44,467 nt of DNA, from NCBI RefSeq assembly GCF_029243085.1, contig NZ_JAQWSS010000037.1, positions 1 through 44,467 on the forward strand, in the 5' to 3' direction. Under the pieces are notes generated by a model. The model made no database searches. It worked only from the letters and a program-made list of their open reading frames with translations, and was not told the origin of the DNA. The translations under genes were made by a program, and so were the position numbers. Origin of the DNA: Candidatus Thioglobus sp. Its GTDB lineage: Bacteria > Pseudomonadota > Gammaproteobacteria > PS1 > Pseudothioglobaceae. This document shows, piece by piece, positions 1 to 11,513 of this stretch. How positions within the stretch are numbered: the first letter of the stretch is position 1; every line of letters starts with the position of its first letter.

Positions 1-81
1 TCAGCTCAATGGGAACACACCATTCTGGTTACTAAAGATGGCTATGAAATCCTCACACTAAGAGCTGAAGAGGATATCTAA
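1..81 (+). CDS. map: Methionine aminopeptidase type I, C-terminal fragment (5' end outside window)
   Basis: Frame 1 reads SAQWEHTILVTKDGYEILTLRAEEDI*, resembling the MetAP-I C-terminus (SAQxEHTxxVTxxGxEILT). Confidence 0.85.
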   Translation, partial: SAQWEHTILVTKDGYEILTLRAEEDI

Positions 82-137
82 GCAGCTAGCTGCATGTGCT
101 AAAATAAGTGTTTTTTATTGTTGTATAAATCTAAGCG

Positions 138-734
138 TTGAAAAACCTAAGAAATTATTTTATCTCCGGCCTACTTTTTTGGATTCCATTAGGCTTAAGT
201 ATTGTCGTTATCAAGTTCTTTTTAGAGCTTGTTAATGACATTGTGCCGCCAGAATATTTACCCGAAGCCTTATTTAATCTAGGAAGCGCCATTCCTGGAT
301 CGGGCATTATTTGGGTAATACTCATCATTATGCTAACTGGTACATTAGTCAATAACTTTATTGGTCGCAGGCTAGTCCAACTATGGGAAAAACTCTTAGA
401 TAAGATTCCTGGATTCCGTGGTATTTATAAAGCTTTAAAACAACTCTCTGATACCGTTTTAAGCCCTTCTGGCAATAGTTTTAAAAAAGCACTACTAGTT
501 GAATATCCGCGCAAAGGTATGTGGACAATTGCCTTTCAAACAGGAGATTATCAGGGTGAAGTTGCAGATAAAATTGGCGAAGAAATTATTAATATCTATG
601 TTCCAACGACACCAAACCCAACCTCAGGATTTTTCATCATGCTACCAAAAAGCGAAGCAATCGAACTAGACATGAGTGTTGATGAAGCATTTAAACTTAT
701 TATCTCTACCGGCGTGGTAGAACCAAGCAAATAA
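138..734 (+). CDS. DUF502 family membrane protein
   Basis: 198 aa ORF with two N-terminal hydrophobic segments and DUF502-like motifs (PGFRGIYKALKQ, VPTTPNPTSGFF); TTG start. Confidence 0.8.
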   Translation: MKNLRNYFISGLLFWIPLGLSIVVIKFFLELVNDIVPPEYLPEALFNLGSAIPGSGIIWVILIIMLTGTLVNNFIGRRLVQLWEKLLDKIPGFRGIYKALKQLSDTVLSPSGNSFKKALLVEYPRKGMWTIAFQTGDYQGEVADKIGEEIINIYVPTTPNPTSGFFIMLPKSEAIELDMSVDEAFKLIISTGVVEPSK

Positions 735-749
735 TCAAAAGGAAAAACT

Positions 750-2501
750 ATGAGAACAAATTATTGTGGCGAATTAAACAAAGAAAATATCGATCAAACG
801 GTTGAAATTTGTGGCTGGGTTAATCGCCGTCGTGACCATGGTGGCGTTATCTTCTTAGATATGCGTGATAAACGAGGTATTGCTCAAGTTGTTATTAACC
901 CTGATAATGCTGATTTTGCACTTGCTGAAACCATTCGAAATGAGTTTGTACTTAAAATTACAGGTGTTGTTATTGCTAGAGGTGAAGGCTTGGCCAACCC
1001 TAAGCTTGCTTCTGGCGATATTGAAATCGTAGCCAACAATATTGAAATTCTCAACGCTTCTAAACCGGTGCCATTCCAGATCGATGCGACTGACACCTCT
1101 GAAGAGGTTCGACTTAAGTATCGCTACCTTGATTTACGCAACGACGCGATGCAAAAACGCATGCGCCTACGTTCAAAAGTTACTCACTTTATGCGCGAGT
1201 TCATGGACGAGAATGATTTCCTAGATATTGAAACACCTTTTTTAACTAAAGCAACACCTGAAGGTGCGCGTGATTATTTAGTGCCTTCACGTACTCATCC
1301 AGGTGAGTTTTTCGCCCTGCCACAATCACCACAATTATTCAAACAATTGTTAATGATGTCAGGTTTTGAGCGTTACTATCAAATCGTTAAATGTTTCAGG
1401 GACGAAGACTTACGTGCTGATCGACAGCCAGAATTCACTCAACTGGATATTGAAACTTCATTTATGAATGAAGATGAAATTATGTCAATGATGGAGGAAA
1501 TGACACGTGGCATGTTTAAACATGCAATCGATGTTGATCTAGGTGACCAATTCCCTAGTATCACTTACGCAGATGCAATGCATCTATATGGCGTTGATCG
1601 TCCTGACATGCGTATTCCTATGAAAATGACTGACATGAATGAGCTAATGCAAGGCGTTGATTTTAAAGTATTCTCTGGTCCTGCGAGTAGTGATGACTCT
1701 CGTGTTGCTGCGCTACGCGTACCGGGTGGCGCTGCTATCAGTCGTAAGAAAATTGATAAATACACAAAATACGTTAGCATTTATGGCGCCAAAGGTTTGG
1801 CTTATATCAAACTAAATGAAGATGGTCCAGCATCGCCAATTTTGAAATTCTTAGGTGACGATGTTACCGCTAAAGTGATTGAAATGACTGGCGCACAAAC
1901 GGGTGATATTATTTTCTTTGGTGCTGATAAAACCAAAATTGTTAACGAGGCATTAGGTAACTTGCGTGAACAATTAGCAAAGGACATGGATTTATTTGAT
2001 AAAGAATGGGCGCCTATCTGGGTGGTTGATTTCCCAATGTTTGATCAAAATGATGATGGCTCATTAAGCGCCATTCACCATCCATTCACTGCGCCAAGTG
2101 TTGACGCTGAGACATTAGAAAAAACTGCTGCTAGTGCTTTATCAAGAGCTTACGATCTTGTTATTAATGGCTCTGAAGTGGGTGGTGGCTCTATTCGTAT
2201 TCACCAGGTTGCGATGCAACAAACAGTTTTGAAATTATTAGGCATTTCTGACGAAGAGGCGCAAGATAAATTTGGCTTCTTATTAAATGCACTTGAATAT
2301 GGCTGTCCACCTCATGGTGGCATGGCATTTGGTCTTGATCGTTTAGTGATGATCATGACAGGAAGTGACTCTATTCGTGATGTTATCGCCTTCCCTAAGA
2401 CGCAAACAGCTGCTTGTTTATTAACTGATGCACCTGCCGAAGTTCCAAGAAAAGTACTTCGTGAACTTAGCGTGCAAGTGAGCTTACCGAAAAAAGACTA
2501 A
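750..2501 (+). CDS. aspS: Aspartyl-tRNA synthetase
   Basis: 583 aa; class II aaRS motifs ([43 protein letters not shown]). Confidence 0.97.
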   Translation: MRTNYCGELNKENIDQTVEICGWVNRRRDHGGVIFLDMRDKRGIAQVVINPDNADFALAETIRNEFVLKITGVVIARGEGLANPKLASGDIEIVANNIEILNASKPVPFQIDATDTSEEVRLKYRYLDLRNDAMQKRMRLRSKVTHFMREFMDENDFLDIETPFLTKATPEGARDYLVPSRTHPGEFFALPQSPQLFKQLLMMSGFERYYQIVKCFRDEDLRADRQPEFTQLDIETSFMNEDEIMSMMEEMTRGMFKHAIDVDLGDQFPSITYADAMHLYGVDRPDMRIPMKMTDMNELMQGVDFKVFSGPASSDDSRVAALRVPGGAAISRKKIDKYTKYVSIYGAKGLAYIKLNEDGPASPILKFLGDDVTAKVIEMTGAQTGDIIFFGADKTKIVNEALGNLREQLAKDMDLFDKEWAPIWVVDFPMFDQNDDGSLSAIHHPFTAPSVDAETLEKTAASALSRAYDLVINGSEVGGGSIRIHQVAMQQTVLKLLGISDEEAQDKFGFLLNALEYGCPPHGGMAFGLDRLVMIMTGSDSIRDVIAFPKTQTAACLLTDAPAEVPRKVLRELSVQVSLPKKD

Positions 2502-2506
2502 ATTTT

Positions 2507-3457
2507 GTGAGTAGTATTACTGATCAAATAAAGGCAGAGTTAAAAGCTAAGAATGCGGTTTTGGTAGCTCACTATTACGTGAGTGCTGAACTGCAAACTT
2601 TGGCAGAAGAATCTGGCGGAATTGTCTCAGATTCATTAGAGATGGCACGTTTTGGACAAAATTGTAATGCCGATACCATTGTGGTTGCTGGTGTTAAATT
2701 TATGGGTGAAACAGCTAAAATTCTATCTCCAGAGAAAACAGTACTAGTGCTTGACCAAGCTGCGACTTGCTCTTTAGACGAAGATTGTCCTATTGATGAT
2801 TTCTCAAAATTTTGTGATCAACACCCAGATCGCACTGTTGTCGTTTATGCCAATACCAGCGCTGCAGTTAAAGCGCGTGCAGATTGGGTTGTTACTTCAG
2901 GTAGTGCTCTTAAGGTAGTTAAACATCTTAAAGATCAAGGTGAGAAAATACTGTGGGCACCTGACAAACATTTAGGTAATTTTGTTAAAAATGAAACAGA
3001 TGCAGATATGCTACTTTGGCAAGGCTCATGTGTTGTGCATGAGCGTTTTAAGGCTGATGCACTTGCCAATCTCAAAGCGCACCACCCTAAAGCAGCAGTA
3101 TTGGTTCATCCTGAATCACCACAATCAGTGGTGGATTTAGCCGATGTTATCGGTTCAACTACCGCATTAATTAACGCTGTCAGAGATCGAGACGAGCAAA
3201 CTTTTATTATTGCTACAGATAACGGCATATTTCATAAAATGCACGAAGTTGCACCTGATAAAACATTAATCGAAGCACCAACGGCTGGCCAAGGTGCAGA
3301 TTGTGAATCATGTGCTCACTGTGAGTGGATGGCAATGAATACCTTGGATAATTGTCTTAGCACAATCAAAACTGGCAATAATGAAATAAAAATTGACGCT
3401 TCAATTAACCAGGAAGCTCAGATTTCTATACAAAAATTACTCGACTTTACCGCATAA
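2507..3457 (+). CDS. nadA: Quinolinate synthase
   Basis: 316 aa; NadA motifs ([31 protein letters not shown]); GTG start. Confidence 0.95.
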   Translation: MSSITDQIKAELKAKNAVLVAHYYVSAELQTLAEESGGIVSDSLEMARFGQNCNADTIVVAGVKFMGETAKILSPEKTVLVLDQAATCSLDEDCPIDDFSKFCDQHPDRTVVVYANTSAAVKARADWVVTSGSALKVVKHLKDQGEKILWAPDKHLGNFVKNETDADMLLWQGSCVVHERFKADALANLKAHHPKAAVLVHPESPQSVVDLADVIGSTTALINAVRDRDEQTFIIATDNGIFHKMHEVAPDKTLIEAPTAGQGADCESCAHCEWMAMNTLDNCLSTIKTGNNEIKIDASINQEAQISIQKLLDFTA

Positions 3458-3510
3458 AGATCACTCATAAAAGGTAAAATTCAACCCCTATATTCACCGG
3501 AGAAAACACC

Positions 3511-4254
3511 ATGGCAGGACATAGTAAATGGCACAATATTCAACATCGAAAAGGCGCACAAGATGCTAAACGTGGAAAAATTTTTACTAAACTCATTAAA
3601 GAGATAGTAATTGCCGCTAAATCTGGTGGCGGTGTCATTGAAAATAATCCAGGCCTGAGAATGGTTATCGATAAAGCTTTGGCAGCGAATATGAAGCGTG
3701 ACACCATTGAAAATGCAGTGAAACGTGGGTCAGGCGACTTAGAAGGTGAGAACTATGACGAGGTACGTTACGAAGGTTATGGATTAGCAGGTACAGCAAT
3801 TATGGTTGACACGTTAACAGACAACCGTAATCGTACGGTTGCAGATGTTCGCCATGCTTTTACTAAACATGGTGGCAATCTTGGTACTGATGGTTCAGTG
3901 TCCTATCTATTTACTAAACAAGGTTTTATTAGTTTTGCTGCAGGTAGTGATGAAGACCAGATTATGGAGGCGGCATTGGACGCAGGTGCAGATGACGTAG
4001 TCACTAACGATGATGGATCAATCGATGTACTTACTTCTCCAGAAGAGTTTTTTACTGTGAAAGATGCACTAACAGATGCCGGCTTGGAATGTGCTCACGC
4101 TGAGGTCACCATGGAGCCATCTACCCGTGTAGAACTAAATCTTCAAGATGCAGAAAAATTCATGAAATTGATTGATCGTTTAGAAGATCTTGATGATACA
4201 CAAGAGGTTTACCATAACGCTGATATCTCTGAAGAGGTCATGGCTCAATTATGA
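3511..4254 (+). CDS. yebC: YebC/PmpR family regulatory/translation factor
   Basis: [33 protein letters not shown]-terminus diagnostic of YebC. Confidence 0.97.
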   Translation: MAGHSKWHNIQHRKGAQDAKRGKIFTKLIKEIVIAAKSGGGVIENNPGLRMVIDKALAANMKRDTIENAVKRGSGDLEGENYDEVRYEGYGLAGTAIMVDTLTDNRNRTVADVRHAFTKHGGNLGTDGSVSYLFTKQGFISFAAGSDEDQIMEAALDAGADDVVTNDDGSIDVLTSPEEFFTVKDALTDAGLECAHAEVTMEPSTRVELNLQDAEKFMKLIDRLEDLDDTQEVYHNADISEEVMAQL

Positions 4255-7200
4255 TTCATATTCATCAAGGTATAAGCGCATTAGGCGCTTTTAGAACTCA
4301 AGCTTTACAAGCTAAACTTAATCAGGCTCAACCTGACCTAACTCTTTTAGGCGCTGAGTTTATTCACTTGGCCGATCTTAACGAAAGTCTTGATCAAAAT
4401 AAAACAAACCAACTAGAACAATTATTATCTTATAGCGAAGTATTAACAATCTCTGGCGCTGCATCTTGTCTTATTATCATTCCAAGACTAGGTACTATTT
4501 CTCCTTGGTCTTCCAAAGCTACAGATATTATGCACTTGTGTGATATGCCTCAAATTAATCGTATTGAGCGCGCTATTGTCTATCATTTTGATACTGAAAT
4601 AACCAACCGATCAGCTGTATTAGCCTGTGTGATGGACAAAATGACAGAATCAGAGCTAGCTAGTATTGATGATGCACACAGTGTGTTTGCTAATTTTGAA
4701 CCTCGAGTATTTTCTAGTGTTGATATTCTAACTCAAGGCAAAGTAGCGCTTGAAAAAACTAATACTGAATTAGGTCTAGCATTATCGACCGGTGAAATTG
4801 ATTATCTAGTTGATAGCTTTACTAAACTAGAGCGCAACCCAACAGATATTGAACTCATGATGTTTGCTCAAGCAAATTCAGAGCATTGTCGTCATAAAAT
4901 TTTTAACGCTGATTGGAAAATTGATGATACTGAACAAGCCAAAAGTTTGTTTGCTATGATTCGAAACACCTATCACAAGCACCCTGAAGGGTTGCTTAGC
5001 GTCTATTCAGACAACTCTGCAGTGATGGCTGGGTACGAAGGTGAGCGTTTTTATGCTGACAAAACAGGTAAGTACGTCAGCTCAAATGAACATAGAGCTA
5101 TTTTAATGAAAGTAGAAACTCACAACCACCCTACTGCTATTGCGCCACACCCAGGTGCAGCAACTGGCTCTGGTGGTGAAATTCGTGATGAAGGCGCTAC
5201 TGGTCAAGGTTCAAAACCTAAAGTTGGTTTATGCGGCTTTAGTGTCTCTAATTTAAAGATTAACGGCGCTACTCAGCCATGGGAAGTAGATCATGGCAAA
5301 CCATCTCAAATTGTATCGGCTCTTGACATTATGCTTGAAGGCCCGATTGGCGCAGCTGCTTTTAACAATGAATTTGGCCGTCCAAATACGCTAGGCTATT
5401 TCCGTAGCTATGAACAACAAACACCAGATGGTGATGTTCGTGGCTATCATAAGCCAATTATGCTTGCAGGCGGACTTGGTCATATTCAAGAACAGCATAT
5501 TAAAAAAGGTGAAATTCCAGTCGGTAGTAAGATCATTGTTTTAGGCGGTCCAGCAATGTTGATCGGTCTTGGTGGTGGCGCTGCTTCTAGTATTAAGAGT
5601 GGTGAACAAAGCGAAGATTTAGATTTTGCTTCTGTACAACGTGCCAACCCTGAAATGGAAAGACGCGCACAAGAAGTGATTGACCGTTGTGCTAATCTTG
5701 GCAATGACAATCCAATTATTTCCATTCATGACATTGGTGCCGGTGGCTTATCAAACGGCCTACCAGAATTGGTTAATGATTCAGGTCGTGGTGGTCGTTT
5801 TGAGTTGCGTAATATTCCTAATGATGACAACCAAATGTCACCGCTTGAAATTTGGTGCAACGAATCTCAAGAACGCTACGTCCTTGCTATCGCCCCATCT
5901 AGCTTGGCATTATTTAGCGATATTTGTCAACGTGAACGCGCTCCATTTGCAGTGTTGGGTGAGTCAACCAAAGAACAAGAGTTGGTTTTAAGCGATGAAT
6001 TATTTGCAGATACGCCTATTGATATGCCAATGTCTGTACTATTGGGCAATCCACCAAAAACCAACATTAATGCTGTCACACATGACATAGATCTTAGTCC
6101 ATTAGATGTTAGCGACATTCAACTTGATGATGCCATCACTCGAGTATTACAATTGCCAACCGTTGCAAGTAAAAATTTCTTAATCACTATTGGTGATCGA
6201 AGTGTTACTGGTATGGTTGCTCGAGATCAGTTTGTTGGCCCTTGGCAAGTGCCAGTGGCTGACTGTGCAATTTCCATCTCTGATTATGTTGGCTATAAAG
6301 GTGAAGTTATGTCCTTAGGTGAGCGCACTCCGCTTGCTTTGTGTGATGCAAATTCAGCTGCGCGTATGACTATTGGTGAAGCATTAACCAATATGCTAGG
6401 TGGTTACGTTGCAGATATTCACGATATTAGCTTAAGCGCTAATTGGATGAGTGCCAGTGGGCATAAAGGTGAAGACGCCAAATTATTTGCTGCTGTTAAA
6501 GCAGTTGGTATGGATTTGTGTCCTGAACTTGGGTTAACTGTCCCTGTGGGTAAAGACTCTATGAGTATGAAAAGCTCTTGGAATGAGAATGGTGAAGATA
6601 AGTCGGTTACCTCGCCCTTATCTTTAATTATCACCGCTTTTGCAAAAACCCCTGATGTTAGACTACAACAAACCCCACTACTTGATACAGATGCAGAATC
6701 TGAATTATTATTGATCGACTTAGGCTTTGGCCAAAATAGAATGGGTGGCTCATGTTTGGCACAAGTTTATAATCAAGTTGGTGACATTGCGCCAAATTTG
6801 GATGATAGTGCCATATTTAAATCATTCTTTACAGTCATTAACCAATTGAATAAAGACGGCTTAATTAGTGCTTATCATGATCGAAGTGATGGTGGTGTTA
6901 TAACAACATTACTAGAAATGGCATTTGCATCACATTGCGGATTAACCATTTCAACGGATGGCAATATTGAGCATTTATTTAATGAGGAACTTGGCTGCGT
7001 TATTCAGGTGAAATCTGAACATAAGCAAATAGTTAGTGATACTCTAGCCACTGCAGGACTTAAATCTTGTACACAATCAATTGCAACTATTAACAACTTA
7101 GATACAATTGAAATTATTGCCAATGGGCAAGTAATTTACACGCAACCGCGTGCTAAGCTACACACACTTTGGTCATCAACGTCATATGAAATTGCCAAGT

Positions 7201-8081
7201 TACGAGATAATCCAGATTGCGCCCAACAAGAATTTGATGCGATCAGTCAGACTTCTAATGGCATACTATCTGACTTAAGCTTTGATATTGATCAATCAGT
7301 TGTTACCCCTTATATCAAAACTAATATCAAGCCAAAGATTGCCATCCTTAGAGAACAAGGTATTAATGGCCAAGTAGAGATGGGTGCTGCCTTTAACAAG
7401 GCAGAATTTGATGCCATTGACGTACATATGAGTGACATCCTTTCTGGACGCTTATCTTTAGATGAATTTAAAGGCTTGGTTGCTTGTGGCGGTTTCTCCT
7501 ATGGTGATGTACTAGGCGCAGGTAGAGGTTGGGCAAGTTCGATTCTTTATAATACACATGCCAAAGATGAATTCGAAGCTTTCTTTAATCGAGAAGATAG
7601 TTTTGCTTTAGGTGTATGTAATGGATGCCAGATGATTTCAAACTTATCTGAGATAATTCCAGGTGCACAAAATTGGCCTAGCTTTAATCGCAACCTATCA
7701 GAGCAATTTGAGGCGCGCTTTTCAAGTGTTAAGATTGGCGAATCTAATTCAATTTTCTTAAAAGACATGATTGGCTCAACCATACCAATTGCAATTGCTC
7801 ACGGCGAAGGTAGAGCATCATTTGGAAATGGTGAAGCGAATAATATCGCTTTGCAGTATGTGGATCACAGTGGTGCCATCACCAAAACTTACCCACACAA
7901 TCCAAATGGATCTGACCAGGGTGTTGCTGGCGTTACCAATGACTCTGGGCGTGTTACTATTATGATGCCACATCCTGAGCGTGTCTTTAGAGCGGTACAA
8001 CACTCACACCATCCAAAAGATTGGGATGAGCGCAGTCCATGGATGAGAATGTTTGAAAATGCTAGAGCTTGGGTTGACTGA
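4251..8081 (+). CDS. purL: Phosphoribosylformylglycinamidine synthase, large form
   Basis: 1276 aa; [48 protein letters not shown]-terminal GATase (GVCNGCQM); ATGA overlap with yebC. Confidence 0.98.
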   Translation: MIHIHQGISALGAFRTQALQAKLNQAQPDLTLLGAEFIHLADLNESLDQNKTNQLEQLLSYSEVLTISGAASCLIIIPRLGTISPWSSKATDIMHLCDMPQINRIERAIVYHFDTEITNRSAVLACVMDKMTESELASIDDAHSVFANFEPRVFSSVDILTQGKVALEKTNTELGLALSTGEIDYLVDSFTKLERNPTDIELMMFAQANSEHCRHKIFNADWKIDDTEQAKSLFAMIRNTYHKHPEGLLSVYSDNSAVMAGYEGERFYADKTGKYVSSNEHRAILMKVETHNHPTAIAPHPGAATGSGGEIRDEGATGQGSKPKVGLCGFSVSNLKINGATQPWEVDHGKPSQIVSALDIMLEGPIGAAAFNNEFGRPNTLGYFRSYEQQTPDGDVRGYHKPIMLAGGLGHIQEQHIKKGEIPVGSKIIVLGGPAMLIGLGGGAASSIKSGEQSEDLDFASVQRANPEMERRAQEVIDRCANLGNDNPIISIHDIGAGGLSNGLPELVNDSGRGGRFELRNIPNDDNQMSPLEIWCNESQERYVLAIAPSSLALFSDICQRERAPFAVLGESTKEQELVLSDELFADTPIDMPMSVLLGNPPKTNINAVTHDIDLSPLDVSDIQLDDAITRVLQLPTVASKNFLITIGDRSVTGMVARDQFVGPWQVPVADCAISISDYVGYKGEVMSLGERTPLALCDANSAARMTIGEALTNMLGGYVADIHDISLSANWMSASGHKGEDAKLFAAVKAVGMDLCPELGLTVPVGKDSMSMKSSWNENGEDKSVTSPLSLIITAFAKTPDVRLQQTPLLDTDAESELLLIDLGFGQNRMGGSCLAQVYNQVGDIAPNLDDSAIFKSFFTVINQLNKDGLISAYHDRSDGGVITTLLEMAFASHCGLTISTDGNIEHLFNEELGCVIQVKSEHKQIVSDTLATAGLKSCTQSIATINNLDTIEIIANGQVIYTQPRAKLHTLWSSTSYEIAKLRDNPDCAQQEFDAISQTSNGILSDLSFDIDQSVVTPYIKTNIKPKIAILREQGINGQVEMGAAFNKAEFDAIDVHMSDILSGRLSLDEFKGLVACGGFSYGDVLGAGRGWASSILYNTHAKDEFEAFFNREDSFALGVCNGCQMISNLSEIIPGAQNWPSFNRNLSEQFEARFSSVKIGESNSIFLKDMIGSTIPIAIAHGEGRASFGNGEANNIALQYVDHSGAITKTYPHNPNGSDQGVAGVTNDSGRVTIMMPHPERVFRAVQHSHHPKDWDERSPWMRMFENARAWVD

Positions 8082-8103
8082 TATTCAAGTTAATTAATTC
8101 AAA

Positions 8104-8134
8104 AAATGAAGGTCGCCATTATGCGACCTTTTAA
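8104..8134. terminator. Bidirectional intrinsic terminator between purL and ytoQ-like gene
   Basis: Perfect 8-bp stem AAGGTCGC-cattat-GCGACCTT flanked by A- and T-rich tracts between convergent genes. Confidence 0.85.
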
Positions 8135-8136
8135 AC

Positions 8137-8580
8137 TTACTCTTTGGTAAGTACATATTTTAGAATCTCAATAACTTGCTCTGGTGTAGTTGCCCACGCC
8201 ATTGCCGATCCGTCAACTTCCTTCAACGGGTGCACTATATTTTCATCATGAAGAGTGATGTAAGGCTTGTCTAATGCAGAACAATACCCAGCATCAAATG
8301 CTGCATTCCATTGTTTATACTTGTCACCAAAACGTACTACAGCAACATCGCAATTTTTAATCAGGGTTTTTGTGCGTATTGCATTAACTTTTGCGGATTT
8401 GTGATCGCGCCAATAATTAACATTTTCTGCACCAAGCATATCACCTGCTGCATCGCTAGACTCATGATCTGTGACAGCAGATGTAAAGACAATCGATAAA
8501 TTATGTGCAGCACACCCATCTTTTAAGCGCTGTCTCCAGTCTGTGTGTATTTCACCCGAAAGGTATACGTTTAAATCCAT
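8137..8580 (-). CDS. YtoQ family protein
   Basis: 147 aa; MDLNVYLSGEIHTDWRQ, DHESSDAAGDMLG, AKVNAIRTKTLI are YtoQ-like. Confidence 0.8.
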   Translation of the reverse strand: MDLNVYLSGEIHTDWRQRLKDGCAAHNLSIVFTSAVTDHESSDAAGDMLGAENVNYWRDHKSAKVNAIRTKTLIKNCDVAVVRFGDKYKQWNAAFDAGYCSALDKPYITLHDENIVHPLKEVDGSAMAWATTPEQVIEILKYVLTKE

Positions 8581-8742
8581 GTTTAATTCCTATGTTGATA
8601 ATAAAAAGATAGAAGTTTACGTCAAAATTAGAATAACTCTAACCTAGTTCGCTACTGCTTTAACTTGATATGATTATTTAAAGTTGCTAGTTTATTAAAA
8701 TATTAGAGAAACAGGAATATTGAATCAGGTTAAATAGTAACC

Positions 8743-9393
8743 ATGGACTATCAACTTATTCGCTCAAAACGTAAAACTTTGAGTTTACAAATCAATACTA
8801 AAGCAGAGCTCATTATTCGCTCTCCAAAAAACCTCTCTATTAAGGAAATAGAATCTTTTGTAAATGATAAATCTGAATGGATAAAGAAAAAACAACGGAC
8901 TATTCAATCAAAAATAATACCATCACCAAATTACATGGAAGAGGAGTGCTTCTTATATCTGGGCAATCAATATCCGTTAATTCACAACACTAACCAAACA
9001 TCCAGCCTCCACTTTGATGGCAAGATGTTTAGCCTAAAAGGTGATGGATTATCAGCATTTCACACTTGGTATAAAACCACTTTTGAGAAAGTTGCCTTGC
9101 CAAGATTGGATTATTACGCTCAACTTCATCAACTAAACTATCAACAAGTTAGGATTAAGGCGCAAAAAACACTTTGGGGCTCATGCTCTGCAGTTAATAA
9201 TATCAATCTTAATTATCTACTCATTCAAGCACCCATGAGTGTGATTGATTATGTCATTGTGCATGAGTTGGCGCACATTAAACACAAAAATCATTCGAAA
9301 CATTTCTGGAGTTTTGTCAGTCAGATGCTCCCAAACTATAAAGCCAGCAAATGCTGGCTTCAAGAAAATGGCCATAAGTTAAAAAACTTATAG
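8743..9393 (+). CDS. YgjP-like/M48-type metallopeptidase domain protein
   Basis: 216 aa; HELAHIKHKNHSKHFW zinc-binding HExxH motif and typical N-terminus. Confidence 0.85.
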   Translation: MDYQLIRSKRKTLSLQINTKAELIIRSPKNLSIKEIESFVNDKSEWIKKKQRTIQSKIIPSPNYMEEECFLYLGNQYPLIHNTNQTSSLHFDGKMFSLKGDGLSAFHTWYKTTFEKVALPRLDYYAQLHQLNYQQVRIKAQKTLWGSCSAVNNINLNYLLIQAPMSVIDYVIVHELAHIKHKNHSKHFWSFVSQMLPNYKASKCWLQENGHKLKNL

Positions 9394-9412
9394 CGAAATT
9401 AGTTTAACTGAT

Positions 9413-9742
9413 TTATTTATTGTTAAACTTTGAAGATGCTTCTTCCATAGCAACCTTTAACGTTCCCATTTGCGACATTTCAACAATAATATCACCTCCA
9501 CCTACTAATTCAGAATTGAAATAGATTTGTGGAAAAGTTGGCCAATCTTGGAATGCCGGTAAGTTTTGCATAACTTCTTGGTCTTCAAAGATATTAACAT
9601 AAGCAAATTCTACGCCAGTTGAAGCAAGAGTTTGTGCAGCTGTTGCTGAAAATCCACATTGTGGAAATTGTGGTGTACCTTTCATATACAAAACAATCGG
9701 TGCACTATCAACTTGCGCTTGAATTCTTTCCATTATTTCCAT
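9413..9742 (-). CDS. grxD: Monothiol glutaredoxin (Grx4 type)
   Basis: CGFS active site (FPQCGFSATAAQTL), TFPQIYFNSELVGGGDI. Confidence 0.93.
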   Translation of the reverse strand: MEIMERIQAQVDSAPIVLYMKGTPQFPQCGFSATAAQTLASTGVEFAYVNIFEDQEVMQNLPAFQDWPTFPQIYFNSELVGGGDIIVEMSQMGTLKVAMEEASSKFNNK

Positions 9743-9798
9743 TACTTACTCCTTTATATGTGCGTAAAAGTTTAGTATTTTACTCTTATATTATGATT

Positions 9799-10389
9799 TT
9801 ATTGTTTAATTGCCTGAGCAATTGTGTATTTTGATCCTTGTTTTAATTTTTTATAATTACCAAAAACCGATTTAAAGTTATCTTTAATAAAATGCCTTAA
9901 ACCATTAATTGTGACAAAAGTAATGGTTCCACCTGGTTTTAAAGCGTCATATGCATCATACAATATAATACTTAATTGTTCTCTACCCACTTTAGCAGGG
10001 ACATTTGACAACACCTGATCAAAATAATTACTCTTACCAACTGCAGAAAATGCATCGGAGAGGTAAGCTTGAGCATTATCAATGTGGTTAAGCTTGGCAT
10101 TTGCATTAGATAATTCGATAGCAATAAAATCTTTATCTACCATATGCACCTCTCCTCTAGGGCATGACTTGGCCACACTTAAGCCTATAGGACCATAACC
10201 GCAACCTAAATCTAAACATTTGTCATCTGTTGCGATATCAAGATATTTCATAAACATGACTGTACCATCATCAATGGCTCTTGGGCTAAATACACCCCAG
10301 CGTGTTTTAAGAGTTAAATCATGGCCTAATAAGTTGGCTTGAATGTTGAGTTCTTGTTTTAGTTTAGGAATATCTTGTCTGGTAAACAT
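9799..10389 (-). CDS. Class I SAM-dependent methyltransferase (RsmC/MTS-like)
   Basis: DLGCGYGPIGL motif I and MTS-like layout; 1-nt TAATG overlap with upstream trhO. Confidence 0.75.
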   Translation of the reverse strand: MFTRQDIPKLKQELNIQANLLGHDLTLKTRWGVFSPRAIDDGTVMFMKYLDIATDDKCLDLGCGYGPIGLSVAKSCPRGEVHMVDKDFIAIELSNANAKLNHIDNAQAYLSDAFSAVGKSNYFDQVLSNVPAKVGREQLSIILYDAYDALKPGGTITFVTINGLRHFIKDNFKSVFGNYKKLKQGSKYTIAQAIKQ

Positions 10390-11357
10390 TAGGTATCTTG
10401 TTGTTGTTTTTTAAGTGCTTTCTTCTTTGCCTTAGCAGCAATCATTTGACTGGCATTATCTCCAATATGATCTTCGCCTCTTTTTTCTGCCAATTGAATT
10501 TGCTTTTCTCTTTCACGGTATCGATTCACTTGATCTTCGCTTTTAGATCCATAGCAACGAGGACAAGATACGCCTTTTTCATAATGTTTGTGATTTTTAT
10601 CTTCAGCAGTAATAGGATATCTACAAGCATGGCATTGGTCATATTGACCCTGTTCAAGATTATGTTTTACTGCTACTCGATCATCAAATACAAAACATTC
10701 GCCTTCCCACATGCTGTCTTGTTCAGGCATTTGTTCAAGATACTTAAGAATACCACCATGCAAATGGTATACCGTGTCAAAACCTTGAGTTTTTAAATAG
10801 GCGGTTGATTTTTCACAACGGATACCACCTGTACAGAACATCGCTACTTTCTTGCCCCGATACTGCTCTAAATTATTTTTAGTATACTCTGGAAACTCGC
10901 GAAAGGTTTCCGTACTAGGATTAATAGCTCCTTTAAAGCTGCCAATCTCATATTCATAATTATTTCTAGTGTCTATTAATATAACATCAGGGTCGCTAAT
11001 CAAATCATTCCAATCTTGTGGTGATACGTAAGTGCCAACAGACTCTTTAGGATCAATCCCTGAGACTCCAAGTGTCACAATTTCCTTTTTCAACTTAACT
11101 TTTAAACGCTTAAAAGGAAGCTTATCACTATATGAAAATTTAATTTCTAAATGGTCAAAACGTCCATCTTCATCTAAAAATTTTAAGAAGGCGTCAATAG
11201 AGTCTTGTGTTCCAGCTACAGTGCCATTCAAACCCTCTAAAGCCAATAAAACAGTTCCCTTAATCTCTAAATCAACCATTAACTCACGTAACGGCTCTCT
11301 AAATTTTTCAAAATCATCCAAACGTACAAACTGATATAGAGCGCAAACTGTAAACAT
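10389..11357 (-). CDS. trhO: tRNA uridine hydroxylase TrhO (YceA), rhodanese domain
   Basis: [21 protein letters not shown] rhodanese loop and Cys-rich C-terminal segment typical of YceA/TrhO. Confidence 0.9.
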   Translation of the reverse strand: MFTVCALYQFVRLDDFEKFREPLRELMVDLEIKGTVLLALEGLNGTVAGTQDSIDAFLKFLDEDGRFDHLEIKFSYSDKLPFKRLKVKLKKEIVTLGVSGIDPKESVGTYVSPQDWNDLISDPDVILIDTRNNYEYEIGSFKGAINPSTETFREFPEYTKNNLEQYRGKKVAMFCTGGIRCEKSTAYLKTQGFDTVYHLHGGILKYLEQMPEQDSMWEGECFVFDDRVAVKHNLEQGQYDQCHACRYPITAEDKNHKHYEKGVSCPRCYGSKSEDQVNRYREREKQIQLAEKRGEDHIGDNASQMIAAKAKKKALKKQQQDT

Positions 11358-11449
11358 ACAACTTTAATTAAGAAAAAAAATCTATTTTACCGTAAAGCCA
11401 TAATATCATTGAATAATAAGGTTATTTACCATGATTGCCTTAAAGCATA

Positions 11450-11478
11450 TTATCAGTCAAACTCAACATCCGTATAAT
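11450..11478 (+). promoter_or_regulatory. Putative sigma70 promoter of dxs
   Basis: TTATCA (11450-11455), 17-nt spacer, perfect TATAAT (11473-11478). Confidence 0.5.
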
Positions 11479-11513
11479 AACAGAACCTTTTTTGTAACTA
11501 TTTTTTTTCAATA

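Noticed and set aside
10398-10796. 132-aa plus-strand ORF
   Set aside because: Antisense to trhO, low-complexity F/L/I-rich translation with no recognisable domain. Treated as a shadow ORF, like most other short ORFs lying opposite or within known genes (155-352, 884-1096, 5486-5725, 5680-5991, 23179-23418, 26305-26520, 29194-29451 and similar).
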